From the NCBI GenBank assembly GCA_002812745.2, contig NCSJ02000010.1, forward strand, positions 236,182-300,181: a DNA stretch of 64,000 nucleotides. Reading direction: 5' to 3'. Below, piece after piece: positions 51,021 through 61,640 of this stretch. The notes under the pieces are model-generated. The model had not been told where the DNA came from, ran no database searches, and saw only the letters and a list, made by a program, of their open reading frames with translations. Made by a program: the position numbers and the translations under genes. How positions within the stretch are numbered: position 1 is the stretch's first letter; every line of letters begins with the position of its first letter. This stretch comes from Scytalidium lignicola (taxonomy: Eukaryota > Ascomycota > Leotiomycetes).

Positions 51021-54000
51021 ATGCGTCTTTTGCAATTCAACAGTACTGGTGGATTCAGCCTCACTGAGGATTTGGATGGCGATAATATCCCTCGTTATGC
51101 AATACTTTCGCACACATGGGGACCGGACAACGATGAAGTTACCTTTGACAACATAACAAAGGGCACTGGCAAAAACAAGCCTGGTTATAAGAAGATCCAG
51201 TTTTGTGGAGAACAAGCCAGACAAGATGGTCTGCTATATTTTTGGATTGACACCTGCTGTATTAATAAGAGCAATGATGCTGAACTTTCGCGCTCTATTA
51301 ACTCCATGTTTCACTGGTACCATAGAGCGGATCGGTGTTACGTTTATTTGTCGGATGTCTCTATTTCTCCCGTAGATGGCAACAACTGGACCACTCGATC
51401 TTACAATTATTTGTCGAACATTTTTGGTCCTCCCGTCAACATTAACAATGAGCACAATCCGCGGACATGGGAATCAGATTTTCGGAAAAGCAAATGGTTC
51501 ACTCGAGGCTGGACATTACAAGAGCTCCTTGCCCCGGCTTCGGTCGAATTCTTTTCTCGGGAACACAGGCTACTTGGGAACAAAAGTTCTCTAATAAAAT
51601 TAATCTGTGATATAACAAACATTCCTAAGGATACACTTAGAGGAAAACCTTTATCTCAATTCGACTACCATGAACGGCTGCGGTGGATACAACACCGCCA
51701 GACTAATCTTAAAGAAGATAAGGTGTATTCATTACTAGGCATTTTCGGTGTCTATATACTCCTTAGTTATGGAGAAGGAGAAGAAAATGCATTTAGACGG
51801 CTCCGGGAAGAGTTCGACAAAATGCAAATATGTATCAAAGACTTGCGACTCACTAACCCTTACGACGATAAGAAACGTATTGAAGACACCAAGGGTGGCT
51901 TATTAGATGGTTCATATCGTTGGATCCTAGAAAATTCTGACTTTCAACAATGGTATAACAACCAACAAAACCAATTGCTATGGATTAAAGGTGATCCTGG
52001 CAAAGGCAAGACGATGTTGCTCTGTGGTATTATCAACGAGTTAAAGTCGATAGCCAAGACGGATCTTCTATCGTACTTCTTTTGCCAGGCTACTGACTCC
52101 CGGATCAACTATGCCACGGCTGTGCTACGGGGTCTGATTTATTTACTTGTCGACCAACAACCATCTCTCATTTCACATATACGTGCGAAGTACGACCAAG
52201 CTGGCAAAACGCTTTTCGAAGACGTAAATTCCTGGGTTGCTTTGTCTGAAATTTTCACTAATATCCTACGAGACCCGAGCTTCAATAGCATGTATTTAAT
52301 TATCGATGGACTTGACGAATGCATAGTAGATTTACCGAAATTGTTGGACTTCATTGCGCAAACTTCGTCTATTTCTCGTATCAAGTGGATTGTCTCTAGT
52401 CGCAATTGGCCGAGCATCGAGAAAAATATTAATAAAGCAAAACAAAAAGCTACTTTATGCCTTGAGCTGAACGAAGAATCTATTACTGCGGCTGTTACTA
52501 CTTATATCCAGTTTAAGGTTAATTTATTAGCGACAGAAAATGAATACGAAAATGATACGCGGAATATTGTTCAACGTTATTTGGAGTCAAACGCAAATAG
52601 TACCTTCCTTTGGGTAGCTTTAGTCTGTCAACAACTTGCTGGTATCTCGGGATGGGAAGCTGAAGAAATGTTAACTGCATTTCCGCCTGGACTCGATGAC
52701 CTCTATAAGCGGATGATGGACCAGATTTGCAACTCCAAAAATGCTAAGCGCTGCAAAAATATATTAGCTGTAATCTTGGCCGTATATCAACCTATTACAT
52801 TGGATGAACTGGTATCTTTTGTTGATATGCCTCCTCGAAGCTCTAGCAATTACAAAGCTCTGGCTGAAATCATAAGGCTTTGTGGCTCTTTTCTGACACT
52901 TCGAGGTCGTACTATTTTTTTTTGTCCATCAGTCCGCAAAAGATTTTTTAATCAAAACGGCATCTTGGGAAATTCTTCCTTTCGGGATAGAACATGTTCA
53001 TCATACTATCTTCTCGCGGTCATTACAAGTTATGTCTAGAACTTTACAGCGTGACATTTATAACCTAAGAGCTCCTGGATTTTCTATCGACCAAGTCAAA
53101 CAGCCTGATTTTGGTCCGTTGGCTGTTGCACAGTATTCTTGTCTTTACTGGGTTAATCACCTGCTTGATTATAATCCTAGAGAGAATACTAGTAGTGACC
53201 TTGAAGATGATGGCTCTGTTCATATGTTTTTATTAAGCAGTTATCTTTATTGGCTAGAGGCACTTAGCATATTAAGAAACATATCAAATGGTATTATTGC
53301 AATTAGGAATCTTGAGAATAAACTTAAAGTAAAATTCTCTATTTTATCTTAAAACATCATTAGAAATTTCAGCTAATATATTTACAGGCTAATGAAAGTT
53401 CTGAACTATATGCATTTGTACATGATGCAAAGCGGTTTATCTTATATAATCGAACAGTAATTGAAGAAACACCTCTTCAACTATACTGCTCAGCGCTTAT
53501 TTTTGCCCCAGAAAAAAGCATTATTCGGAATCAATTTGAGAAAGATATTCCAGCTTGGATCACAATAAAACCAAAAATGCAAGCTGATTGGAGTGCTGCA
53601 CTACAGACGCTCGAGGGCCACTTGGATGGGGTCTCGTCTGTAGCTTTCTCGCCAGACGGCAAGCAGATCGTCTCAGGCTCAGACGATAGCACAGTCCGGC
53701 TCTGGGATGTTAGTACTGGAACAGCTTTACAGACGCTCGAAAGCCATTCGGATAAGGTCACGTCTATAGCTTTCTCGTCAGACAGCGAGCAGATTGTCTC
53801 AGGCTCTTATGATAGCACAGTCCAACTCTGGGATGCTAGTACTGGAACAGCTTTACAAACGCTTGAAGGCCACTCGGATAGGGTCATGTCTGTAGCTTTC
53901 TCACTAGACGGCAAGCAGATTGTCTCAGGCTCAGACGATGGCACAGTCCGGCTTTGGGATGCTAATACTGGAATAGTTCTACAAACACTCAAAGGCTATT

Positions 54001-54476
54001 CAGATTGCGTCTTGTCTGTAGCTTTTTCGCCAGACGGCAAGCAGATCGTCTCAGGCTCAGACAATAACATAGTCTGGCTTTGGGATATTAGTACTAGAGT
54101 AACTTTACAAACACTCGAAGGCCACTCAGATTGGGTCAGATCTGTAGCTTTCTCACCAGACGGCAAGCAGATTGTCTCAGGCTCAGACGATGGCACAGTC
54201 CGGCTCTGGGATGCTAGTACTGGAGCAGCTTTACAAACGCTCGAAAGCCACTCCGATGGGGTCAGGTCTGTAGCCTTCTCGCCAGACGGCAAAGCAATGA
54301 ATACTTTACTTGTGTCAAAGGATTGGATAACAGAAAGCGGCACAAATATTCTCTGGTTACCTCCTGACTACCGATCACCAATTTGTATAACTGGTTGGAA
54401 CAAAATCCTTGCTTTAGGATTCTCATCGAGGAAAATTTTGATTCTTGGTGTTGAGGAAGGATTCAAGTTTATTTGA
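51021..54476 (+). CDS. HET-NACHT-WD40 NLR (HNWD-type), with one apparent frameshift
   Basis: The HET domain covers residues 1-235: YAILSHTWG (26-34), FWIDTCCIN (74-82) and WFTRGWTLQELLAP (159-172). The NACHT module has Walker A GDPGKGKTML near 324 and Walker B YLIIDGLDEC near 425. One extra T in the nine-T run 52915-52923 shifts the frame; the next frame continues at once with VHQSAKDFLIKT, the usual end-of-NACHT motif. An intron 53329..53387 joins to ANESSELYAFVHDAKRF and IFAPEKSIIRNQFEK, then WD40 blades. With one T fewer the protein would be about 1131 aa; as written it ends at 53039 after 672 aa. HNWD proteins trigger cell death on non-self contact. Promoter and both nucleotide-binding motifs look intact. 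Confidence 0.88.
53601..54296 (+). repeat. 126-bp WD40 tandem array, five full units and a partial sixth
   Basis: Units start at 53601, 53727, 53853, 53979, 54105 and 54231, exactly 126 bases (42 codons) apart. The bases are nearly identical outside a few codons. Each unit reads LQTLEGHSDxVxSVAFSPDG, then KQIVSGSDDxTVRLWDxSTG. Confidence 0.93.
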
Positions 54477-54789
54477 TACAGACTAAACTAATAATTATCA
54501 TTTAACTTTATAATATTTTTTCTTTCTATCTTTATTTCATAGAGGGTTTAAGGGGAGCATATGCCTTTATAGTATTTGATAATTGCCACTCGGTTGCTAG
54601 AATCTTCTAGAATAGTCATACACTATCCAAGTAAGAAGAAACACTAACTGTGCAATGATGCAGTATTGTAACTTGTTCTTAGTCATGTTCTAATAATCAT
54701 ACTCTAAATCAAGTTATAATGCGTGAGATTTGGCGTCATTGGGCCAAGCTATTGATGGTGGTAAGCAGAAGAGCTAATTGTAGCATGTG
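54477..54789. other. AT-rich 3' flank of the NLR gene
   Basis: No gene or clear repeat is recognised. Confidence 0.45.
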
Positions 54790-55210
54790 TTGTGGCCTTA
54801 AGTATAAGGTACACATAGTGGAACCTAAAGTTGCCTATTGCTTATGGTCGGGATCAGGTTAACTTAGAAGGCAACAGAACCGTATATTAAGCTGTATTTG
54901 TCCACTGTACCGTAGTTGGAATAATAGTTGGTGCACTCGTACACTGATTTATCGCTTACCAACCACCCAGGGCTAATTCAGTTGTCAATTGCTATAGTTT
55001 AGCTGAATGCAGTTCAATTCGCTTATGGTACTTGGTTCATACGCGAGTAATTAAATTGAACTAGCTATTAAATCAACTACCATGACTACAGTGAGCAAAT
55101 ACAGCCTTAATATACAGCTGTTAAGGCCGCATACCGGCGATTTCAATTGGTCAGTGACAGTAATGGAACCGATTGTACCTTATACTTAAGGCCACAATAA
55201 CACGCCACAG
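54790..55210. repeat. Imperfect long palindrome (fold-back or MITE-like)
   Basis: The left arm (54793-54930) matches the reverse complement of the right arm (about 55060-55205). Shared blocks are TGTGGCCTTAAGTATAAGGTACA, seen as TGTGGCCTTAAGTATAAGG in both, and TATATTAAG(G)CTGTATTTG followed by CACTGTA. The right arm overlaps the right copy of the larger inverted repeat. No coding region is seen. Confidence 0.6.
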
Positions 55211-55535
55211 GGGATCTCTATGCCTAAGGTTTTAAAGTCAAAAAGTGGTAGATATAGCCGAGATAAATATTTTGCAGTACTGATCTGCATAGCGACTTCG
55301 CATAAACTCGCGCACCACACTAGCCACAAGGACATAATTCAGGTGCGAATGCGATGATACGAAAGTAATTTTCTAGGTAGGAGGGATCGCATATTTAGGA
55401 GTGGTCACAGAACACGACTTATACAAAAACTATGGGAAATATTGATGTCTGTGCAGAGTCTGAGTGGCTTAAAGTCAAAGTATCCATTATTTTTCTCGGC
55501 ACGGTGGGTTTTTCGCCACACAGGGAGGGACGGCG
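55010..55535 (-). repeat. Right copy of the inverted repeat flanking the NLR region
   Basis: Reverse-complement partner of 49597-50130. The best-matched parts are 55210-55285 (CTCGGCTAT and AAAATATTT block) and 55350-55510 (TTTTCTAGGTAGG, CAGAGTCTGAGTGGC and TTTTTCTCGGCACGG). An ORF through this stretch (55442-55729) is probably chance. Confidence 0.7.
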
Positions 55536-56702
55536 TCGAGGAAGACTCTAACGCTGAGCTTACTACAGCATTACACGTGATGCCATCAGTCCTTGGGCCA
55601 ACGGCCGCACGATCAGCACTTCAGGACCTTACTTGCAGACAAGCAGAATTTAAGGCGGTTATAACCCAGTTTCTTTACGATCTCGCAACACTGCGCTACT
55701 ACAGCCATGGGAAAGGTCACTTGAAATGATTACGTACAGAATGAGACTCAACAATCGAACAATAATAATAATTTGACAACAAAAAATTCACAAAATCTCT
55801 TATCCTCAATAATGTCAACACCTCTTTAATATCCCTAAGAACATCTATCTTGTTATACTATTTCGATGTTAGATCGCCAAACAGTCCCCACGTGGCTTCG
55901 CCGATGAACGCTGACATACTACTGCTTGCTGTCAATGTCGATGATATTAAATATGATTGGATCCTAAATATATGGAAAGAGAATCCATGGGAGGAGACGC
56001 GTTGTAAACTACTTCTTGTGTCCCTTCTCGACTGTGAACCAACTCTCTCACTAATGCTTGGATTTAAGGTACTTTTACATTGATTTTTAGTACTTCGGTG
56101 ACATGGGGGTATGTTGTAATATTCAGTACTACCTCAGGTATTACTTTCTTATTATACGTGACTTTTACTTTGAGTAGTTCTTTTAGTTAGTTCTACTTTT
56201 ACTATGTACGTAATTACTATCTATTACAACACTATTAATTTAATAGTTGAGCAACCTAATATTGTGTACTTTACTTTCGCTGTGTTCTTACAACAAATGT
56301 AATATTATAAGAGATATTATAAAAATACAGAATATACTACTGTAAAATAGAATGACCTTACAAATATAAGGATAAAATATAAAACACTAAATCACGGGAA
56401 CATATTCTTGACACCAGCTACTTTTTCCCAAAAATATGATTAGATGATGTTGAATTAGGACAGCAAAAGCATGGTACGCAATATGGGGTTACTCAGAGTA
56501 TATTGTGGTGTTGTAGTAACTACGTACGTACACAAGTAAAGAGAGCTAACTAGTAGACTACCGAAAAGGGAAGTCACGTGTAATAAACAGGATGGTGCCT
56601 AAGGCGACACACAGGATATCACAATAGATGATTTAGATCCAATCATAAGGTTACACAGATTTGTTAGCCTGGGCGCTAACTTACACAGCCTCCGGTCCAG
56701 AC
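55536..56702. other. Gene-poor, AT-rich stretch
   Basis: No recognised gene. Much of it is very AT-rich (for example 56100-56400). Short frames at 55442 and 55850 show no family features. Confidence 0.45.
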
Positions 56703-56704
56703 TA

Positions 56705-56809
56705 ATCGTCGGGCCTCAGGCACGCCAATTGCCCGACTTTCGAAGCATGCGCTTCTAGTCGGTGGAAGCGAGTGTGGCCAGGAAGCGAGTGTGGCCAAGT
56801 CTAATTTTT
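56705..56809 (+). repeat. Left terminal inverted repeat
   Basis: 105 bases identical to the reverse complement of 58956-59060. It contains a direct repeat of GGAAGCGAGTGTGGCCA. Confidence 0.9.
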
Positions 56810-56841
56810 CTATGNAAAAACGTACACAAATTGAATATTAA

Positions 56842-58876
56842 CTACCACCACTTGATATATCCCCCTTCACTTGATTCCTCTGAATTCAATGAATCAATTG
56901 AATCGCTTAAATCACTTGAATCCTCCAAATCACTTGGAGTGCTACTACTAGTAAATCCAACTTCTCCATTTAGATCCGCGAAACGTATAAAATCCTCTGA
57001 ATCTTCGCTGTCACCCTCCTCTTATTGCTCCACTTGCTCTGGCTTTGTGAAAGTTGTTCTGATTGTTTGTTGATGAGGTGTTTGAGGTGGTTTATGAAGT
57101 GGAATTTCGATAGTTGTTGATTCAACAACTGTAAGGGTTTGAATTGATTGCTTGCTGGGTTCCGGGAATGGTGGTGGAGTATTTTCCTTATATATAATAG
57201 CTTCACCTATTACTTTACGAGGAAGTTGTTTAATTAGCTTTTTTCTGAGTGCTTCCTTTTTGCGCTATGCTACCCATGTTGCTTTTTGATCCTTCTTCTC
57301 CTTATTAGCTATTTTACAAAGCATTCTAGCTTCTTTATTGGCTGCTTTCTCTGCCTCCTTTTATGCCTTCTCTGCTTTAATTGCTTGTGCATCTTTGGCT
57401 CTCAATTCACCCCCTTTTTGAAGCCTTTTACGATTAGAAGGCTTTTTGGCCATAAGCTCTCCTAATTGTTGATATGCCATATCACGATCAAATTAGGTAA
57501 TTTCACTCTTGTCAAGTACTGATTCAATACCACATGCAAAAACTTATGTTGGGATGAAGAGCTTAACAAATCTATAACCTTTGGTTTCAATTCCCCAAGT
57601 TGATATTGAATCTGCCAAATTGTTACAGGAGTTCCTGGTTTAGGTAATTCAAGTTTTATAACCACTTCCTTTTTGGATTCACTTTTCATGTATTTCTTCA
57701 TAAGTGTGAAAGTGGCTTCCTTGTCAATTGGCTACATGCTAGCTTTCCTGAAAGCATTCTGAATAGTAAGTTTTTTGAAGGTTTTCTTGTGAATATCTGG
57801 TAAATCCTGAAAAAAAAAAGCTATAGTATATTCGAAATCAAGTGATTCAGTAGCACTTTGTATAGCTTTATTGTGTTAATGCTTGTATGGCTGAAATACT
57901 CCCACATCAAGGGGTTGCATACAGTAGGTCAAATGTGCTGGAAACATGAATGGTACAATGTTGTTTTTGCTGGCTAATAAAGTAAAATCAGGGTTCATAT
58001 GACTACTTTGATTATTCATCAACAGTAGCTTATATGGTTGATCAGGGCCTACTTGTGTGTGTTGAATAAAGTACTCTATGTATTGAAGACTTATATGATT
58101 GTTGGTATAGCTGTTTTCTGATAAATGAATTACTTCTGAACCTTCTAATTGATCTTGATACCATGATTCCATATGATATTTGCCTTGAACAATTACTACA
58201 AGAGGAATAGGAGTTGTTCTATCAGCTTGGATAGTTTCAATCATGGTCACAGACCGACGATTTTCAGGGCTTAAAGAATAAAGTTATTAGAGTATTAGTT
58301 TTGAATGGATATATGAAATTAATTCATACCTCAGTTAATTCAATTGGCACTAGTACTTCTACCCCTTTAGAGTACTTAATTCTAAAGCCTGATTTGTCGA
58401 AATTGTACAAATTATGCTTCTGGATATCATACNTTTTTAATTGTTGTTTTGTAGTGTTGAAACCAAGCTTTTACTTCTTTTAAATCTTAAGCAGTAACAT
58501 GTTCTTTAGAAATTGGTTTTGTCTTGATTTTATGAAGAGGTTGAGCCTTCCACCACTTACAAAACCAACTCTCAGATGGTGAAGGGCGATTGTGTTGTTT
58601 TTGAATGTAACAAATGGCTAAGAATATGATATTTTTGGTAGGAAGCTGGCCATTCTCAAGATATGACTTAATAAAAGTATATATAGCTTGTGATTGGCTA
58701 GCTGTTAATATTCGATTTTGACCTCCATGTTGAGCAGAATCACCCCTTTGAATTGACATGCTCAAGCTTGATCTATTAACTTTAAATATCTTTGCTGCTA
58801 CATGCTGAGTTTCTGAAGGATTTTCAGCAAGCCATTCTTTTGCTCGACGAATACGCACTTTGGTTGGAGTAGACAT
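56842..58876 (-). pseudogene. Transposase relic, pogo/CENP-B-like DDE family
   Basis: Read on the minus strand: a psq-type helix-turn-helix and CENP-B DNA-binding part (58876 to 58490; WLAENPSETQHVAAKIF, NRSSLSMSIQRG, SWFCKWW), then the DDE region with NFDKSGFRI (first Asp) and the block LLLMNNQSSH, where the second catalytic Asp should be but reads Asn, then PAHLTYCMQPLDVGVFQPYK. The tail is Lys/Glu-rich and then acidic. In-frame stops are TAA at 58487-58489, TAG at 57732-57734, and TAA, TAA, TAG, TAA at 57493, 57361, 57265 and 57022. There are also frame changes near 58433 and in 57500-57600. The protein cannot be active. Confidence 0.85.
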
Positions 58877-58955
58877 ATTAACAAAATGACAGGATATATT
58901 GNAAAAAAGTATACAAATGGTGGGGAGTATTCAATTTGTGTGCGTTTTCTATNAA

Positions 58956-59060
58956 AAAAATTAGACTTGGCCACACTCGCTTCCTGGCCACACTCGCTTC
59001 CACCGACTAGAAGCGCATGCTTCGAAAGTCGGGCAATTGGCGTGCCTGAGGCCCGACGAT
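58956..59060 (-). repeat. Right terminal inverted repeat
   Basis: Reverse complement of the left terminal repeat, 105 of 105 bases by eye. The N at 58953 lies just inside it. Confidence 0.9.
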
Positions 59061-59236
59061 TAGTAGTGACCAGTATATATATTTTATAATGGATTCTAAC
59101 CTCCTGACATGATTGTATTGTGAACGGCACAGAGACAAATATCAATTTGACCTCTTCTTTGTTCTTAGATATTGCTGAAGTTTCTATTTCTTGACTTCCT
59201 TTATTATTATATCAGCCCCGTCTTCTGTGTCTTGAT

Positions 59237-59480
59237 ATGCAGAACCCTACCCCACCAATTTTCAAGCATCCCCCACTTCAAGGCAATAACTATATTCGGC
59301 TCTTGGTCATTTTGCCAAGCGTCAACCATGATGCTAAGGTTGAATTCACCTTATCACAGCATGAGCTCTCTGAGCCCAATCTTAAATACGATGCCCTACA
59401 TCATTTGGTCTGAACTGGAAGGAGTATTTGGTTCTCCTCCATCAGTTCTCGAACCCTGTTATTGAAATCGACGTAGTAAT
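59237..59480 (+). pseudogene. Probable N-terminal relic of a HET-domain gene
   Basis: An ATG at 59237 opens QNPTPPIFKHPPLQGNNYIRL and continues LLVILPSVNHDAKVEF, LSQHELSEPNLKYDALHHLV, then TGA. HET proteins of the second common type begin like this (short Pro-rich start, IRLLxLLPG, then YEALSYVWG). The TGA stands where the Trp of YVWG would be. Only the first block is visible; nothing further downstream can be assigned. This is inference from pattern memory. Confidence 0.4.
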
Positions 59481-60523
59481 TAATTGAGGACGGTGGTAAA
59501 GAGAAAGATGAGTGCCTAGAGTTGGAGAAGCTAGTTGATCGAACATACAGGCCTACGTATGTTTTGGCAAACACATGTTTATTATTGGTAAATGACTATA
59601 TGTCTGCGTTCATTCCCGCTGTTGCTCCATTAATATTGCTAATGTTTGGAAGCTGCTAGTCGCGTATTGTTCGTACACGATGCAAGGTTTAGGTGCATGA
59701 TGAGCTGCTGATGGTCATCAGGAGTTACCATCAGTATCCGACTCGGTAAAGCTGCCTTTCGTACGCGTTTTCTGTGATGGTTTGCTCCACGTTTTCCGCA
59801 AGTAATATTGTAGCATCTGATATGCTCAGTGCCTTCTGAATCAGGAGAAAATCGGTCTTCTAAATCCGGGTTAGTATACGATCATGACCCTTTTCAAAGC
59901 TAACATACCTGTTATAAAAGCTATCATTTCGAAGCTTGTAGGAAAAGAGGAGACAGTGGGAAAGATAAGTAAATATGAATTCTTATATGCTTACTATGCA
60001 CAAGAATAAGGGAGTGAATTTTATATTAATACGGTGGTAACAAGCAATGGAATACAGTTACTAATGATGAGGTGATAGGGCATCAGCAATACACCAAAGA
60101 CATTCCAGTGAATTTTAGCTTCTATTCTAATTCCAAAAATATTTATATATTTTATATATTTATTTATATATGTCGGTTCACCTGTAGCACGAAGTACGGC
60201 ACGCAATTATACGTAATATACTCGTTGTGCTATTCCATGGTTGTTGTGCTAAAAGGGGTGGGAGAGCGAAGCTGTAGGAGCTTCGCTCGCTCCCACTACC
60301 TAATCGAGACTAGCTTACAGGGCACGTGGATATCACGTGTACGTAACCACTATTCTACTAACAATATATTCACTACTTGAAATATTTTCTTTAAGAATAG
60401 ATAATTTACTGTTTTTGCATCTAATAGACTTAAAGATGGTCTAATATCTAAGAGTATGCCTCCGGAGAGAGTTTCGAACTCTGATGTCTTTCGATATTGC
60501 ACTCGATAGAGTAAGCTTTATTC
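59481..60523. other. AT-rich stretch with decayed sequence
   Basis: No intact gene. It includes a hairpin at 60256-60296 (see separate entry). A tRNA-like T-arm near 60463-60478 was considered and rejected. Confidence 0.4.
60256..60296. repeat. Near-perfect hairpin
   Basis: GAGCGAAGCT, loop GTAGG, then AGCTTCGCTC is a perfect 10-bp stem at 60264-60288. It extends outward with GTGGGA and TCCCAC, with a two-base bulge. Too GC-rich for its surroundings. It may be a terminus of a small element. Confidence 0.65.
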
Positions 60524-60859
60524 ATGCAGGGTTTTATCTTTGAAACCATATTTATCGTTGAATTTAAGCTCAATCGAAACCTTTATATTTGGGCATTGGC
60601 CAGATTTCAGGTTTTGTTTCACTATCACCATGAAGAAAGGTATTAGGATGTTGTCAAGGCTGCGCAGGTTGCTGGTTCGAAAAGTCCAAAGTCGGCCAAA
60701 ATTGCTAAGAATATGGCTCAAGAGAAGCTGCAGCAACTCAGCAGCGAAGAAGATGCTGAGCAGAAGGAACATGCCCTGCTGACTTTTGAATTTATGGGCC
60801 AGTTTTTGGACAGAATGTCAAGAACTCCTGATGAATTTCGGGAGGATTATAGAAAAGTG
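60524..60859 (+). pseudogene. Coding relic of unknown family
   Basis: A frame starting MQGFIFETIFIVEFKLNRN meets one TAG at 60644 and continues VVKAAQVAGSKSPKSAKI, KLQQLSSEEDAEQKEHALL, RMSRTPDEFREDYRKV, ending at a good G|GTAAGT donor. The text is protein-like (helical and charged), unlike the short frames around it. No family is recognised, and no matching next exon was found. Confidence 0.35.
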
Positions 60860-61430
60860 GTAAGTTGTCTTCGAAGCTTAACATTGCTGTGACCTTTATT
60901 GGGTTGATACAAAAATTACAGATACTATTTGAGTGAATATTGAGCAGGTAAAAGAATAGGGAGGAGGGCGGGGTATCAAATTTGGCGTTTTCCTCTCCGT
61001 CCTCAAGCTCAATCAGTCAAAAAAGCTGTTTGCCACTTCATGGATTTCATAAAAGGTGAGGATGATCTGAAAAATACAAGTACAGAATTGATCCATATAC
61101 TGATCACCTATGAATTAACTAAGAGAAACCAGTGCTGGACTAAAACGGATGGTCAGCAGCTGCTCATACGTGAGCGTGATTCTCATACAATCTCGTGGCA
61201 AACTGGATCCCCTCTCTATTCAAGGAAAGGTCTGTGTTATTGATTATCAATTACTTTGAATATACCAAATTTTCCCATCGTTAGATTCATTCCTATTGTC
61301 ATTTATTGCTCCTTATTGCTCTCAATTTTTGACATCTAAATTGTGTGCACACATTGCTGCTTTTAGAGTTTTTACAAGCCACTTATATCATTCAACCTCC
61401 TCGTATCACATCAACCCTCCAATTGAATCA
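60860..61430. other. Gene-poor stretch
   Basis: A frame near 61040-61243 (IHILITYELTKRNQ) may be another piece of the preceding relic. Nothing firm. Confidence 0.35.
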
Positions 61431-61640
61431 CCAAGTAATAATGTTCATCACGGCTGCTGTTCCAATAAGCCCACGGTAATACCAAATGATGTCGCGTATA
61501 CCTGGGGTTGAATAGCTGAGAACCTACAGTTCCACCAATTTGACCATAGCTATTAGCGAATGGTATGGCACCTCATTGCGCCTCCTGTTGTCTAGAGTCT
61601 CCAAGGTACATCATTGTATACATTTATCTGTTAAAATAGT
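61430..61640 (-). pseudogene. Possible MFS transporter fragment
   Basis: A minus-strand reading gives GAIPFANSYGQIGGTVGSQL, followed by FNPRYTRHH, resembling helix 11 and loop motifs of fungal allantoate/vitamin-type MFS permeases (NSxGQIGGxxGSQxFxxxxAPRY). A TGA comes just before GAIPF. No complete transporter is present. Confidence 0.3.

Larger units (their letters stand above)
56705..59060. mobile_element. pogo/Fot1-like DNA transposon with 105-bp TIRs, transposase dead
   Basis: A 2356-bp element bounded by identical terminal inverted repeats starting ATCGTCGGGCCTCAGG, and flanked by TA on both sides (56703-56704, 59061-59062), the Tc1/mariner target duplication. The minus strand carries a broken DDE transposase. 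Single Ns lie inside at 56815, 58433, 58902 and 58953. The identical termini point to a fairly recent insertion, while the coding part is heavily mutated. Confidence 0.88.

Noticed and set aside
53531..54343. Antisense frames through the WD40 array
   Set aside because: Repeats of low bias keep antisense frames open; they mirror the WD40 units and are shadows.
49597..55535. LTR retrotransposon around the NLR
   Set aside because: The matching ends are inverted rather than direct, and no gag, pol or integrase text lies between them.
55442..55729. 95-codon plus frame right of the NLR
   Set aside because: It starts inside the right copy of the inverted repeat; the left copy has no equivalent frame, so it is probably chance.
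60440..60510. tRNA-like T-arm (GAGTTTCGAACTC) on the minus strand
   Set aside because: The T-stem is imperfect, and I could not find a matching 5' acceptor strand or a proper anticodon arm, so no tRNA can be supported.
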